64,000 nt of DNA from Microbispora corallina (GCF_016863035.1 NZ_BOOC01000013.1:1-64000), one strand, 5' to 3'; counted from the stretch's first letter, positions 46,413-55,525 are shown. Notes: generated by a model from the letters alone, not told the origin. Program-made: numbers and translations.

Positions 46413-47819
46413 TCACTGCATCGGGACGGTGTCCTTCCAGGTGGTCCCGGCCGTCCGGTACGCGTTCACCCGGGCGGTGACGTCACCGGGCGCCACCACC
46501 TCGTTCTTCGAGAAGTAGAAGTAGTCGACCTGCTGGGTGTACGACCGCGGGGTCGAGGAGCCGACCAGCCCGCCGCTGATGAACCACAGGTTGAAGTTCA
46601 CCGACTGCGGCGTCTCGGGGTAGTAGTCCCCGCCGTGCTCGGCGAACAGGACGCCGTCGATGTAGTACTTCACGCTGCCGTTCGCGACCTGCAGCACCAG
46701 GTCGTGCCAGCCGTTGTAGCTCGCCGTCTGCTCGTTGTGCACGTTGACCGCGAGCCAGGGCTCGTTGCGGTAGGTCTCCCAGGTCGTCGTGTACATGATC
46801 GGCCCCTGGGCGCCCCAGCCGCCGTTCGGGAGGTACTCGAAGTCCTGCTCGCTGTAGTTCGGGTCGAGGTCGTACGCCAGTGGGGTGATCGTGAAGAACG
46901 TCTCCACGATGTTGTCCCCGTCGGGCCCGCTGTCCGGCGCGTCGGAGAACTTCACCCGAGCCGCGTACGTGCCCTCGAAGAACTTGCGCTGGTGCAGGAA
47001 CTCGGCCTGGGAGGTGCCGCCGGAGGTGCCGTCCGTGGCCGCCCGGAGCTGGAGGGCCTTGTTGCTCCCGCTCACGGTCGCGAAGCTGACGTTCGAGGCC
47101 GGCCAGCTCGCGCCGGGCACGCCCGGGCCGCCGCTGTTGGTGCGGACCGTCCAGTTGTGCGCGGTGATGGCCGGGTCGGACGACGTGCTGTACGCGAAGT
47201 CGTCGAAGACGACCCCGCTGCCGCCCGGGCTGGGCGACGGCGAGGGGGAGGGAGACGGGGAGGGCGAGGGCGACGGGCCCCCGCCGGCGGGCGGGGTGCC
47301 CCAGACCAGGTTCCCGTTCTGGTAGACGGCCACCTTGTCCCAGTCGGCGTACGTCGTCCTGGCCGCGCCGAAGGAGTAGTCGTCGCTCTGGTTGAGCGTC
47401 TGCCAGTCGGAGCGGTAGAAGCGCAGCTGCATGTCGCCCGTCTGGGCGCCGGCGGCGAGGGTGCCGGAGGTGAAGCCGACCTCCAGGTAGCGGTCGGCGG
47501 TCGCGGTGCCCGGGGAGATGGTCCCGAAGGAGCCGGTGACCGTGGAGCAGGAGACCACCGCCCACGAGCAGGCGAAGCGGTACTGCTGCGACGCCGAGTC
47601 GGCCTTGAAGTAGTAACGGATCTTCACGCCCGACAGCGGCACGGCCGAGGTGCCGCCGTTGACCAGGTTGAACCACGGCTCGGTCTGGTCGGCCGTGGCC
47701 CCGGTCGCGCTGGTCTTGTACTGCAGGCGCAGCGACTGCGCCGCGTCGGCGGGCGGCGCCGCGACGAACGCGGCCACCAGGACGGCCGGCAGGCCGGCCC
47801 ACAGCAGTTTCCTGGGCAC
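46413..47819 (-). CDS. Secreted glycoside hydrolase, CBM3 + GH16-like
   Basis: 468 aa. Signal peptide (1-26, cut after ADA), family 3 cellulose-binding module (about 28-175, LRLQYKTSATGATADQTEPWFNLVN ... NGNLVWGTPP), a Ser-Pro linker, then a concanavalin-type catalytic domain (about 205-445) with the GH16 core YSEQDFEYLPNGG. In this core the two Glu and the Asp are the catalytic ExDxE triad. Beta-1,3/1,4-glucanase activity is likely. GTG 47819 has AAAGGAACC upstream. Downstream of the Das-like locus on the same strand but spaced 41 bp from the GH20 gene. Confidence 0.85.
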   Translation of the reverse strand: MPRKLLWAGLPAVLVAAFVAAPPADAAQSLRLQYKTSATGATADQTEPWFNLVNGGTSAVPLSGVKIRYYFKADSASQQYRFACSWAVVSCSTVTGSFGTISPGTATADRYLEVGFTSGTLAAGAQTGDMQLRFYRSDWQTLNQSDDYSFGAARTTYADWDKVAVYQNGNLVWGTPPAGGGPSPSPSPSPSPSPSPSPGGSGVVFDDFAYSTSSDPAITAHNWTVRTNSGGPGVPGASWPASNVSFATVSGSNKALQLRAATDGTSGGTSQAEFLHQRKFFEGTYAARVKFSDAPDSGPDGDNIVETFFTITPLAYDLDPNYSEQDFEYLPNGGWGAQGPIMYTTTWETYRNEPWLAVNVHNEQTASYNGWHDLVLQVANGSVKYYIDGVLFAEHGGDYYPETPQSVNFNLWFISGGLVGSSTPRSYTQQVDYFYFSKNEVVAPGDVTARVNAYRTAGTTWKDTVPMQ

Positions 47820-47860
47820 GGTGGTTCCTTTCGTTGGGGGATGAGGAAACCGGGGAGTGG

Positions 47861-49132
47861 CTAGGGGATGACCGGTCCCTGCCTGACGCCGAGCCGCTCC
47901 AGGTGGGGGCCGAGCCTGCGCAGGAAGTCCGGGTAGTCGCCGGCCGTGCCCCACGCGACCTCGGAGAAGGCGCACAGCCGGGGGAAGGCCATGTACTCGA
48001 CGTGCTCGGGCGTGGGCATGTACTCGGTCCACAGCTGGCACTGCACGCCGAGGATCCGGCCGGTCGCGCCCTCCGGCGCCGGGGGCGGCGCGAAGGCGTA
48101 CGTGTCGGCGAGGGTGAGCATCCGGCCGTGCGGCCCGGGGGCGTCGGCCGGGTAGTCGAAGTAGGTGCTGGTGTGCGGCGCGAGCACGACGTCGAGGCCC
48201 TCCAGGGCGGCGCGGGGGCCGCTCTCGTCGTCGAGCCAGGTGATGGCCGTCGACCCGGGCGCGCCGTCGGGCTTCTCGTACCAGTGGACCGGCCGGCGTC
48301 CGCGGGAGGCGACGTGCTCGCCCAGCGTCGCGGTGAACCAGGCCCGCGCGGCGTCCGGGCCGGAGAGCCCGAGCTCGGCGATCCGCCGCAACGCCGCCTC
48401 GCTGCGCTCCCACTCGGTGGGCGGGCACTCGTCGCCTCCGAGGTGGACGTACCGGCCGGGGAACAGGTCCATGACCTCGTCGAGGACGTCGCGGCAGAAG
48501 GCGATCGTGGCCTCCTCCAGGTTGAGTATGTGCTCGCTCACCCCCCACCCGTCCCAGACGGGCAGCCGTCGGGACGGCTGGTTGCCGAGCCAGGGGTAGG
48601 CCGCGATCGCCGCCTGGGCGTGCCCGGGCACGTCGATCTCCGGGACGACCGTGACGAACCGGTCGGCGGCGTACGAGACGATCTCCCTGATGTCCTCCTG
48701 CGTGTAGTGCTCACCGCTGACCTCGGTGAGCCGCCGATAGCGCTTGATCTCCAGGCGCCACCCCTGGTCGTCGGTCAGGTGCAGGTGCAGGGTGTTCAGG
48801 CGGTGGAGGGCGATCAGGTCGACGAGCCGCAGCACGAACTCCTTGGGCATGAAGTGCCGGGCGACGTCGAGCATCACCCCCCGCCAGGGGTGGGCGGGCC
48901 GGTCCTCGATCCGGCAGCAGGGCGCCTGCGGGCCGAGCCGCGCGAGCGTCTGGAGGGCGTAGTAGCGTCCCGCCGGACCGCCGGCCGCGACCTCGGCCCC
49001 CGTGGGCGTGACGTCGAGCCGGTAGCCCTCGGGGCCGAGGGACGGGTCATCGGGTGTGTGCCGTACGAGGTCGTCGTGGAGCGTGACGGAACCCCCGAGC
49101 ACGGCCAGCTCACGTGGCCGCGGAATCATCAC
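47861..49132 (-). CDS. GH20 beta-N-acetylhexosaminidase, cytosolic
   Basis: 423 aa without signal peptide. The catalytic HLGGDECP motif and LTDDQGWRLEIK, PEIDVPGHAQAAI and WLDDESGP fit GH20; the Asp-Glu of GGDE acts in substrate-assisted catalysis. Starts at GTG 49132 or ATG 49129, 6 bp after the permease stop. It probably splits imported N,N'-diacetylchitobiose into GlcNAc, the role of DasD in Streptomyces, which has the same place after dasABC. Confidence 0.9.
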   Translation of the reverse strand: MMIPRPRELAVLGGSVTLHDDLVRHTPDDPSLGPEGYRLDVTPTGAEVAAGGPAGRYYALQTLARLGPQAPCCRIEDRPAHPWRGVMLDVARHFMPKEFVLRLVDLIALHRLNTLHLHLTDDQGWRLEIKRYRRLTEVSGEHYTQEDIREIVSYAADRFVTVVPEIDVPGHAQAAIAAYPWLGNQPSRRLPVWDGWGVSEHILNLEEATIAFCRDVLDEVMDLFPGRYVHLGGDECPPTEWERSEAALRRIAELGLSGPDAARAWFTATLGEHVASRGRRPVHWYEKPDGAPGSTAITWLDDESGPRAALEGLDVVLAPHTSTYFDYPADAPGPHGRMLTLADTYAFAPPPAPEGATGRILGVQCQLWTEYMPTPEHVEYMAFPRLCAFSEVAWGTAGDYPDFLRRLGPHLERLGVRQGPVIP

Positions 49133-49138
49133 GTCAGG

Positions 49139-49957
49139 TCATCCCTTCACCGCGCCCGCGATCATCCCGGAGGTGACGCGGCGCTGGAGGACGAGGAACA
49201 CGAGCAGCACGGGAAGCATGAAGAGCGTGGCGGCGGCCATGGTGGCGCCCCAGTCGGTGCCGAAGACGTTGCTGAAGGTGGACAGCCAGATGGGCAGGGT
49301 CCGGTCCCCCTGGTCCTTGATGATGAGGGCGTTGGCGAAGGCGAACTCGTTCCAGGCCGTGATGAACCCGAACAGGGAGGTCGACATCAGGCCGGGCGCG
49401 AGCAGCGGCAGCACGACCCTGCGGAAGGCGGCGGCCCGGCCGCAGCCGTCCATCAGCGCCGCCTCCTCCAGCTCGGGCGGGATCGCCGCGATGAAGCCCC
49501 GCAGCGTCACGATCGTGAACGGCAGCGTGGTGACGAAGTAGACGAGGGTGAGGGTGGACAGCCGGTCGAGCATGTCGGCGTCGCGGGCGATGATGTACAC
49601 CGGCACGAGCAGCGCCGACCAGGGCGCGGTCTGCGCCACGAACACCATGAGGATGAAGCCGCGCCGCCCCCGCCAGCGCATCCGCGCCACCGCGAACGCC
49701 GCGAGCAGCGCCACGGCCAGCGCGAGCAGCACGGCGCTCACGGTGACGGTGAGGCTGTTGCGCCAGAACGCCCAGAACCCGGCGGCCCGTACAGCGGTGG
49801 CGAAGTGGTCGAGGGTCGGCCGGGCCGGCCAGAGGCTCGGGGTCTCGGACAGGATGTCGACGGTCGGTGTGAAGGCGGTCGCCGCCATCCAGTAGACCGG
49901 GAAGACCGACACCACCAGGACCGCGAGCGCCGCGAGGTTCAGCGTCACGCGCCTCAT
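49139..49957 (-). CDS. dasC: Chitobiose-type ABC permease, DasC-like
   Basis: 272 aa MalG-type permease with about six helices. EAA loop EEAALMDGCGRAAAFRRVVLPLLAPG. ATG 49957 overlaps the upstream permease stop by 4 bp (ATGA). Family and order match DasC, but the assignment rests on gene order and a DasA-like neighbour. Confidence 0.8.
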   Translation of the reverse strand: MRRVTLNLAALAVLVVSVFPVYWMAATAFTPTVDILSETPSLWPARPTLDHFATAVRAAGFWAFWRNSLTVTVSAVLLALAVALLAAFAVARMRWRGRRGFILMVFVAQTAPWSALLVPVYIIARDADMLDRLSTLTLVYFVTTLPFTIVTLRGFIAAIPPELEEAALMDGCGRAAAFRRVVLPLLAPGLMSTSLFGFITAWNEFAFANALIIKDQGDRTLPIWLSTFSNVFGTDWGATMAAATLFMLPVLLVFLVLQRRVTSGMIAGAVKG

Positions 49958-50943
49958 GCCTGCTCCCCCTCGTGCCGGAACATGCGCCGCAGGTGCACGA
50001 CGAGGACGGCCAGCAGGATCAGCACGGTCAGCGTCGAGACGGCCGAGCCCAGGTCGTACTTGTGCAGTGACTGCGCGATCAGGAACGCGTGGACCGGCAG
50101 CGTGGTCGTGGCGTCGTCCGGGCCGCCCCGGCTGATCGCCCAGATCTGGGCGAAGCAGGTGAAGACCCAGATGATCTCCAGAGACGTGATCAGCCCGAAC
50201 AACGGGCGCAGGATGGGGAAGGTGACCCGGGCGAACACCTGCCGGGCGCTCGCCCCGTCGATCCTGGCGGCCTCGTACAGCTCGGCCGGGATGGTCGTCA
50301 GCCCGGCGTACAGCGTCAGCGCGGCGAACGGGACCGACTGCCACACCACGAGCGCCACGAGGATCGCGAACGTCGCCGTGCCGTCGGCGAACCACGTGTA
50401 GTCCTCGAACGAGCCGAGCCCGAGCCGGACGAGCAGCCAGTTCACCACGCCCAGCCGCGACTGGAAGAGCCACTGGAAGATCGTCGTCGCGGCCAGGACC
50501 GGGGTGGCCCAGGTGAGCACCATCCCGCTCATCACCGCGAGCCGCATCCGCCGCCCGAGGTGCGGCAGCATCAGCGCGACCCCGGTGCCGATCAGCATGA
50601 TCAGCGCGACGTTCACGGCCGTCCACACGAACGTCCGGCGGACCACGCTCCAGAACTCGGGGCCGCCCAGCACCTCCGCGTAGTTGGCCAGGCCGACGAA
50701 CTCGGCCCCGCCGCGGATGAGCTCGCCCAGCCGGAAGTGCTGGACGGAGATCACCAGGCTGCGGGCGAACGGGTAGACGAGCAGGCAGGCGAAGCCCGCC
50801 ACGGCGGGCGCGACCAGCAGGTACGGCCAGAGCGCCCCCGCCGCGCGGCGGGCCGCCGTACGGCGGGGCCGGGGGCCCGCGGCGCGCGGAGGGGCGGCGA
50901 GCCGCTCCCGCGCGCCGGCCGGGCGCGACTCGGTGCTCACCAT
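49954..50943 (-). CDS. dasB: Chitobiose-type ABC permease, DasB-like
   Basis: 329 aa MalF-type permease with a basic N-terminal tail (ARERLAAPPRAAGPRPRRT) and six helices. EAA loop YEAARIDGASARQVFARVTFPILRP. It starts 1 bp after the binding-protein stop and overlaps the next permease, so all three are coupled. Confidence 0.8.
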   Translation of the reverse strand: MVSTESRPAGARERLAAPPRAAGPRPRRTAARRAAGALWPYLLVAPAVAGFACLLVYPFARSLVISVQHFRLGELIRGGAEFVGLANYAEVLGGPEFWSVVRRTFVWTAVNVALIMLIGTGVALMLPHLGRRMRLAVMSGMVLTWATPVLAATTIFQWLFQSRLGVVNWLLVRLGLGSFEDYTWFADGTATFAILVALVVWQSVPFAALTLYAGLTTIPAELYEAARIDGASARQVFARVTFPILRPLFGLITSLEIIWVFTCFAQIWAISRGGPDDATTTLPVHAFLIAQSLHKYDLGSAVSTLTVLILLAVLVVHLRRMFRHEGEQA

Positions 50944-50944
50944 C

Positions 50945-52216
50945 TCAGGACTTGGTGTTGAGAATGGCGGTGATGACGTCGGAGGCCGCCTTGCCCTCGG
51001 TCGCGGGGTCGCCGCCGGTCAGCACCGTGGTCATGTACTCCTTGATGACGTTCTTGGCCTCGACGGCCGCCCAGTTGGCCGAGTTGGGCGTGGCGTGCCC
51101 GTTGGCCGCGCCGGCCGCCATGGCCGCGGTCGCCTCGTTGCCGCTCAGGACCGAGGCGAACGAGGTCCGGTTGGGGACGTAGCTCATCTCCTTGGCCATG
51201 TCGGTCTGGAACTTCTCGCCGGCCAGCGCCTTGACCACCTCGTACGCCTCGTCCGGGTGTCGCGACGCCTCGGGGATGATCAGGTCGGAGCCGCCCGTGA
51301 ACACCGCGCCCGGCCGGTCGGCCGTCTTGCCGGGGATCGGGAAGAAGCCGAGTTTGCCCTTGAGCGCCGGGTTGGCCTTCTCGATCGCCGCCGCGCCGCC
51401 GGGCGCCGAGATGAGCTGGGCCACGTCGCCCTTGCCGAAGACGTCGGCCTGCGGAGGCTTGGCCTCGTCGGAGTCCTTGGGCCCCTTCCCGAGCGCCTGC
51501 AGCCTCCGGTAGAACTCGATGCCGGCGACCGCCTGCGGCGTGTCGAGCGCGCCCCGCCACCGGTCGCCCTCCTTGACCGCGAGGTCGCCGCCCTCGTCCC
51601 AGACGAACCCGGCCAGCGTGTACCAGTTCTGCCCCGGCAGGTAGATGCCCTGGACGCCGCCCTTGTCGAGCTTCGCCGTGTCCTCGATCCACTCGTCCCT
51701 GGTCTTCGGCGGCGCGTCGATCCCGGCCTTCGCGAACAGGTCCTTGTTGTAGATGACCACGCGGTTGGCGGCGTACCAGGGGATGCCGTACTGGTGGCCG
51801 TCGATCTTGCCGGGCTCGGCGAGGCCCGGCAGCCAGTCGGAGCCGCCGAGGTCGGCCACCTTGTCGGTGAGGTCCCTGACGCCGCCGCTCGACGCGTACT
51901 CCGCGACCTGGGTGTTGCCGACCTCGATCACATCGGGGGCGTCCTTGCTGGCCAGGGCGCTGGTCACCTTCTGGCCGATGCCGTCCCACTCCTGGATCTG
52001 GATGTCGAGGCGCACGCCGGGGTGCGCGGTCTGGAAGTCCGTCCTGAAGCGGTCGACGACGCCGTCGGAGAGGCTGTCGCGCATGAACCAGACGGTGAGC
52101 GTGGTGGGGCTCGCGCTCCCCGACGCCTGTGGCTGGGACGTGGACCCGCAACCGGTGAGGCCGGCGGCGAGCCCGAGGGTGAGCGCGGCCGCCGTGGCGG
52201 GGAGGCGGTACCTCAT
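50945..52216 (-). CDS. dasA: Chitobiose-type ABC solute-binding lipoprotein, DasA-like
   Basis: 423 aa. Lipobox GLTGCGS with the lipidated Cys near residue 23, then a family 1 binding fold. The stretch IQEWDGIGQKVTSALASKDAP and DVIEVGNTQVAEYASSGG strongly recall DasA, the N,N'-diacetylchitobiose receptor. ATG 52216 (MRYRLPA) is preferred to an upstream in-frame GTG. It heads a minus-strand operon with two permeases and the GH20 enzyme. No ATPase is present. Confidence 0.85.
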   Translation of the reverse strand: MRYRLPATAAALTLGLAAGLTGCGSTSQPQASGSASPTTLTVWFMRDSLSDGVVDRFRTDFQTAHPGVRLDIQIQEWDGIGQKVTSALASKDAPDVIEVGNTQVAEYASSGGVRDLTDKVADLGGSDWLPGLAEPGKIDGHQYGIPWYAANRVVIYNKDLFAKAGIDAPPKTRDEWIEDTAKLDKGGVQGIYLPGQNWYTLAGFVWDEGGDLAVKEGDRWRGALDTPQAVAGIEFYRRLQALGKGPKDSDEAKPPQADVFGKGDVAQLISAPGGAAAIEKANPALKGKLGFFPIPGKTADRPGAVFTGGSDLIIPEASRHPDEAYEVVKALAGEKFQTDMAKEMSYVPNRTSFASVLSGNEATAAMAAGAANGHATPNSANWAAVEAKNVIKEYMTTVLTGGDPATEGKAASDVITAILNTKS

Positions 52217-52226
52217 GGATTCTCCC

Positions 52227-52348
52227 ACTGGTCAGTTATTGGTAACTTCTTGAGAGGAGAGTGGTCTTAACCAGTAGAGGTGTCAAGAGGGTCCTAGACC
52301 CCGATTTGCCTGGGTATTCGGCAGGGCAACTGGTTAGATAACTGGTAA
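52227..52348. promoter_or_regulatory. Three DasR/GntR-type operator-like boxes
   Basis: Box 1 (52227-52246) and box 3 (52329-52348) both start ACTGGT and carry a second TGGTAA 12 bp on. Box 2 (52260-52275) reads AGTGGTCTTAACCAGT, close to the dre consensus ACTGGTCTAGACCACT of DasR with most mismatches in the centre. They cover the whole divergent promoter region between the regulator and dasA-like genes, so both directions are probably repressed together. Confidence 0.6.
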
Positions 52349-52358
52349 GGTCTCAGAC

Positions 52359-53087
52359 GTGCAGAGACTTCCAACGGGGCTGAAGCGCGATCGGGTGAGA
52401 GACGTCCTGCTCGACCTCATCGCCGACAAGGAGCCCGGCACGGCGATCCCCTCGGAGCGGGACCTGTCCCGGGAGCTCGGCGTGTCGCGTCCGACGCTGC
52501 GCGCCGCGATCGACGGGCTCGTACGGCAGGGCATGCTGGTGCGGGAGCACGGCCGGGGCACGTTCACCGGACGTCGCAAGGTCACCCAGCCCCTCGCCGC
52601 CGGCAGCAGTTCCTTCCACGCCCCGGCGGCCGAGGGTCACTGGCTCAGCCGCATCCTGGAGTTCGACTCGGCCCCCGCGACGGCGCGGCTCGCCCACCGG
52701 CTGCAGGTCTCCCCCGCCGACCCGGTCCTGCGGGTCGTACGGCTCCGGGTGGTGGACGACGAGCCCATGGCCATCGAGCGCATCCACCTGCCGCACCGGC
52801 TGGTGGCCGGCCTGGATCCGGACGACATGGTGTCGGGCTCCTTCTACCAGTTCCTCCGGACGCGCTTCGGCGTGGACGTCCGCAGCGCCACCCAGAGCAT
52901 CGAGCCGACCGTGACCGACGAGACCGAGGCCGCGCTGCTCGGGGTGCCCCAGCACGCCCCCGCGCTGCTGATCGAGCGCACCACGCGCGACGCCGGCGGC
53001 CGCGTCGTCGAGTTCACCCGCTCGATCTACCGCGGCGACCGCTACCGCATCACCTCCGAGCTCCGCTTCGACGACACCTCGGGCTGA
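52359..53087 (+). CDS. GntR/HutC-family regulator, DasR-like
   Basis: 242 aa. HTH at about 28-75 (GTAIPSERDLSRELGVSRPTLRAAIDGLVRQGMLVREHGRGTF) and a UTRA effector domain (about 95-238, ending VEFTRSIYRGDRYRITSELRF). It is divergent from the dasA-like gene, as dasR is in Streptomyces, but the sequence differs enough that it may be a local paralogue rather than the global DasR. GTG 52359 has no strong ribosome site and may be near-leaderless. The ligand is expected to be a phosphorylated amino sugar. Confidence 0.85.
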   Translation: MQRLPTGLKRDRVRDVLLDLIADKEPGTAIPSERDLSRELGVSRPTLRAAIDGLVRQGMLVREHGRGTFTGRRKVTQPLAAGSSSFHAPAAEGHWLSRILEFDSAPATARLAHRLQVSPADPVLRVVRLRVVDDEPMAIERIHLPHRLVAGLDPDDMVSGSFYQFLRTRFGVDVRSATQSIEPTVTDETEAALLGVPQHAPALLIERTTRDAGGRVVEFTRSIYRGDRYRITSELRFDDTSG

Positions 53088-53131
53088 GGAAACCGACGTC
53101 GCCGCCCACAGCCGCCGAGCCCGCGACGATC

Positions 53132-53181
53132 CCCCTGACCCGGGCCCCGGCACCGCCGCAGGCCGGGCCGCCGGTCAGGGG
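53132..53181. terminator. Terminator between the GntR and SDR genes
   Basis: CCCCTGACC (53132-53140) pairs with GGTCAGGGG (53173-53181), enclosing a further GGGCCCCGG/GGCCGGGCC core. The distal arm covers the stop codon of the convergent SDR gene. Confidence 0.55.
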
Positions 53182-53969
53182 ACGATGAAGTCGACGTAGC
53201 CGCCGTCGACGCGGAGGGCGCCACCGGTGGTGGCCGACGCGAGGTCGGAGGCGAGGTAGACGACCATGTTGGCGATCTCCTCGGGCTCGATGAGCCGCTG
53301 GATCAGGGAGCCCGGCCGGTGGACGCGCATGAACTCCACCTGCGCCCGTTCCCAGGGCAGGTCGTCGCCGACGAGATCGCGGACGAAGTCCTCCACGCCC
53401 TCGGTATGCGTCGGGCCCGCGATCACGGCGTTGACCGTCACGCCGGTGCCCGCCAGGGCCTTGGCGTACCCGCGCGAGACGCCCAGCAGCGCCGTCTTCG
53501 TCACGCCGTAGTGGACCATCTCCTCGGGGATCACCACGGCCGAGTCGCTGGCCATGAACTGCACCCGCCCCCACCCGCGGTCACGCATGCCCGGGAGGTA
53601 GTGCCGGGCGAGACGGATCGCGGACATCACGTTGACGTCCCAGTAGCGCTGCCAGGTGTCGTCGTCGACCTCCAGCACGGGCCGAGGCGCGAAGATCCCC
53701 AAATTGTTGACGAGCACGTCGACGGCGGGCAGTTCCTCGAACAGATCGGCGGCCCCTTCGGCCGTGGACACGTCCGCGGCGACGCCCTCGATCCGCGCCC
53801 CCGGCACCTCCTTCCGCAGCTCGCCCACGACGGCGTCCACCCGTCCGGCGTCCCGGCCGTTGATCGTGGTCGTCGCGCCGGCGGCGGCGAGCCTCGCCGC
53901 GATCACCCGGCCGATCCCCTGGGTCGAGCCGCTGACGAAGGCCGTGCGTCCGGTGAGATCGATGTTCAT
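53175..53969 (-). CDS. Short-chain dehydrogenase/reductase
   Basis: 264 aa from ATG 53969. NAD(P) motif SGSTQGIGRV, VNNLGIF, MASDSAVV for the catalytic Ser and VHYGVTKTALLG for Tyr-Lys, IAGPTHTEG after the site, and a C-terminal GGYVDF. Complete SDR of unknown substrate. It stands alone, divergent from the SRPBCC gene. Confidence 0.88.
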   Translation of the reverse strand: MNIDLTGRTAFVSGSTQGIGRVIAARLAAAGATTTINGRDAGRVDAVVGELRKEVPGARIEGVAADVSTAEGAADLFEELPAVDVLVNNLGIFAPRPVLEVDDDTWQRYWDVNVMSAIRLARHYLPGMRDRGWGRVQFMASDSAVVIPEEMVHYGVTKTALLGVSRGYAKALAGTGVTVNAVIAGPTHTEGVEDFVRDLVGDDLPWERAQVEFMRVHRPGSLIQRLIEPEEIANMVVYLASDLASATTGGALRVDGGYVDFIVP

Positions 53970-54060
53970 GAGGCGGGACCTACCCGCTGAGGCTTCTCCA
54001 TCGCGATCACTTGGGATATAAGCCACTTAAGACCGAAATTGCTCTTCATCGCGAGGTCAC

Positions 54061-54711
54061 GTGAAGCACCTTCTCCGGCTTCTCGCAGCTCAGACGCTCT
54101 CCGCCCTCCTCCTCCTGACCTTCGTGGCGGCCCCGGCCCGGGCCGACACGATCGAGACCGACGCCCAGCTCGCCGCCGAGTGGCAGCTGGCCTGGGACTT
54201 CTACAAGTTCTACGAGATCGGCACCGCACCCCTGCCGTACACGGGACGCAGCCGCGTCGAGCGGGACATCTCGATCGACATCGACGCGCCGCGGGACCAC
54301 GTCTTCGCGGTGTACTCGAACTTCGCCAACCACATCGGCCGGCACTCGTTCCTCCAGCGGGTCGTCACCCACAAGGACTGGACCGAGAGCGGCGTCCACT
54401 ACATCAACTTCACGGCCATCGAGGACATCCCGGTGGTGGCGGGCGTCCCGGTCACCACCAAGACCCACGGGCAGCAGCGCATCCACCCGGACGGCTACTA
54501 CTACGAGACCGACACCTGGACGCTGCCCAACGTCGTCACCCACCAGAAGATCGTCTTCTACGACCTCGGGGACGGGCGGACCCGCGTGACCGAGCATCTC
54601 GCGTTCGAGGCGAGCATCCTGCTCATCGACTTCACCGTGACGAACGGCGTCTCCTCCCACCAGGAGACCCAGCAGGGGCTCAAGGAGGCCATCGAAAGCG
54701 GCGAACTCTGA
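54061..54711 (+). CDS. Secreted SRPBCC/START-like protein
   Basis: 216 aa. Signal peptide (1-28, cut after ARA) then a helix-grip fold (ERDISIDIDAPRDHVFAVYSNFANHIGRHSFLQRVVTHKDW ... TRVTEHLAFEASILL) that binds a hydrophobic ligand. Such domains are rare outside the cytosol. GTG 54061 follows GAGG. An AT-rich region precedes it. Confidence 0.75.
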   Translation: MKHLLRLLAAQTLSALLLLTFVAAPARADTIETDAQLAAEWQLAWDFYKFYEIGTAPLPYTGRSRVERDISIDIDAPRDHVFAVYSNFANHIGRHSFLQRVVTHKDWTESGVHYINFTAIEDIPVVAGVPVTTKTHGQQRIHPDGYYYETDTWTLPNVVTHQKIVFYDLGDGRTRVTEHLAFEASILLIDFTVTNGVSSHQETQQGLKEAIESGEL

Positions 54712-54752
54712 CCGATCCCCGCCCAGCCACTCCGAGCAGAGCGCGGACGGCC

Positions 54753-54790
54753 ACCGGCGTGATCCCCTTGGCCCAGGGGATCACGCCGGT
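54753..54790 (+). terminator. Terminator after the SRPBCC gene
   Basis: ACCGGCGTGATCCCC (54753-54767) pairs perfectly with GGGGATCACGCCGGT (54776-54790) over an 8-nt loop. Confidence 0.8.
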
Positions 54791-54853
54791 CGGGCCAGAG
54801 CCCAATGTGCACCCAGGCTGCGGACAGGAGCTTCTTTCGATAAGACTTGAGGC

Positions 54854-55195
54854 ATGAACCGCCGTGACAGCATGCCCTCGCGATGGTCCACGGGCGCCTC
54901 GGCACTGCCCGAACAGTTGAACGATCTTGCCGGCCCCGCCGCCGGCATGGTGCGGTTGCCGCCGGATCTCGCCTGGTCGGGGCGCACGCTATTCGACCTC
55001 GGTGATCCCGGGCAGTTGTACCTCTGCTACATGACGGTGCTGACGGCGGCCATCAAGCGCGAGCATTACACACGCTGGCTCAATGCCGATCTGCTGATGA
55101 CCGAGTGGGAGCACCTCCGTCTCCCCCGTCCGCTGCGGCGGCTGTGGCATGAGCGTTTCCCGGAACTGGCAACCGCATATGCCCACCCCGCTTGA
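54854..55195 (+). CDS. Hypothetical partner of a nucleotidyltransferase toxin-like protein
   Basis: 113 aa, no signal. PPDLAWSGRTLFDLGDPGQLYLCYMTVLTAAIKREHYTRWLN is a compact helical part; the tail WHERFPELATAYAHPA ends inside the next gene (17-bp overlap). Genes of this kind in actinomycetes often precede AbiEii-like nucleotidyltransferases. Here the partner is truncated, so the pair is probably a decaying toxin-antitoxin or mobile-element remnant next to tRNA-Lys. Function unproven. Confidence 0.65.
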   Translation: MNRRDSMPSRWSTGASALPEQLNDLAGPAAGMVRLPPDLAWSGRTLFDLGDPGQLYLCYMTVLTAAIKREHYTRWLNADLLMTEWEHLRLPRPLRRLWHERFPELATAYAHPA

Positions 55196-55412
55196 GGGCG
55201 ATCACGCCCTTCTGATGGAGATCGCCCTCCCTGTCTGCGACATGTACGGCTTGGTCCTCGCAGGTGGTCACGCGATGAGAGCGCACGGACTGGTCACCAG
55301 GCCCTCCGATGACGTCGACTTCGCGACGGCCAGCGGCGCCCCCATGGCGTCGTCACTATGGCCCGCCGGGTCCTGGACGAGGACTTCATTCCGGCGCACT
55401 CCCGGCGCCTGA
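55179..55412 (+). pseudogene. Truncated AbiEii-like nucleotidyltransferase
   Basis: Residues 1-50 (MPTPLEGDHALLMEIALPVC then YGLVLAGGHAMRAHGLVTRPSDDVDFA) match the N-terminal nucleotidyltransferase core with the GG and DDVDF metal site. After SGAPM the reading turns into unrelated sequence (ASSLWPAGSW...) and stops at 55412, whereas intact members are much longer. A deletion removed most of the gene. It lies on the 3' side of tRNA-Lys, where integrating elements usually sit. Confidence 0.7.
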
Positions 55413-55525
55413 CCGGCGGCCCTGCTCCGGCGCGCCGGCATATTCGGTGGCAGGACGGTGGGGCCCGGCCTGGCCGTGAAGGCCTGGCACGCGGGGGACA
55501 CGGAGAAACAGCCTTGGGACACGAA

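Noticed and set aside
47220..47275. GAGGGGGAGGG-type repeats as a possible regulatory tract
   Set aside because: They encode the Ser-Pro linker of the GH16 enzyme.
55413..55525. Possible continuation of the truncated nucleotidyltransferase or an integrase tail
   Set aside because: Frames here give short, unrelated peptides without recognisable motifs; I could not link them to either family.
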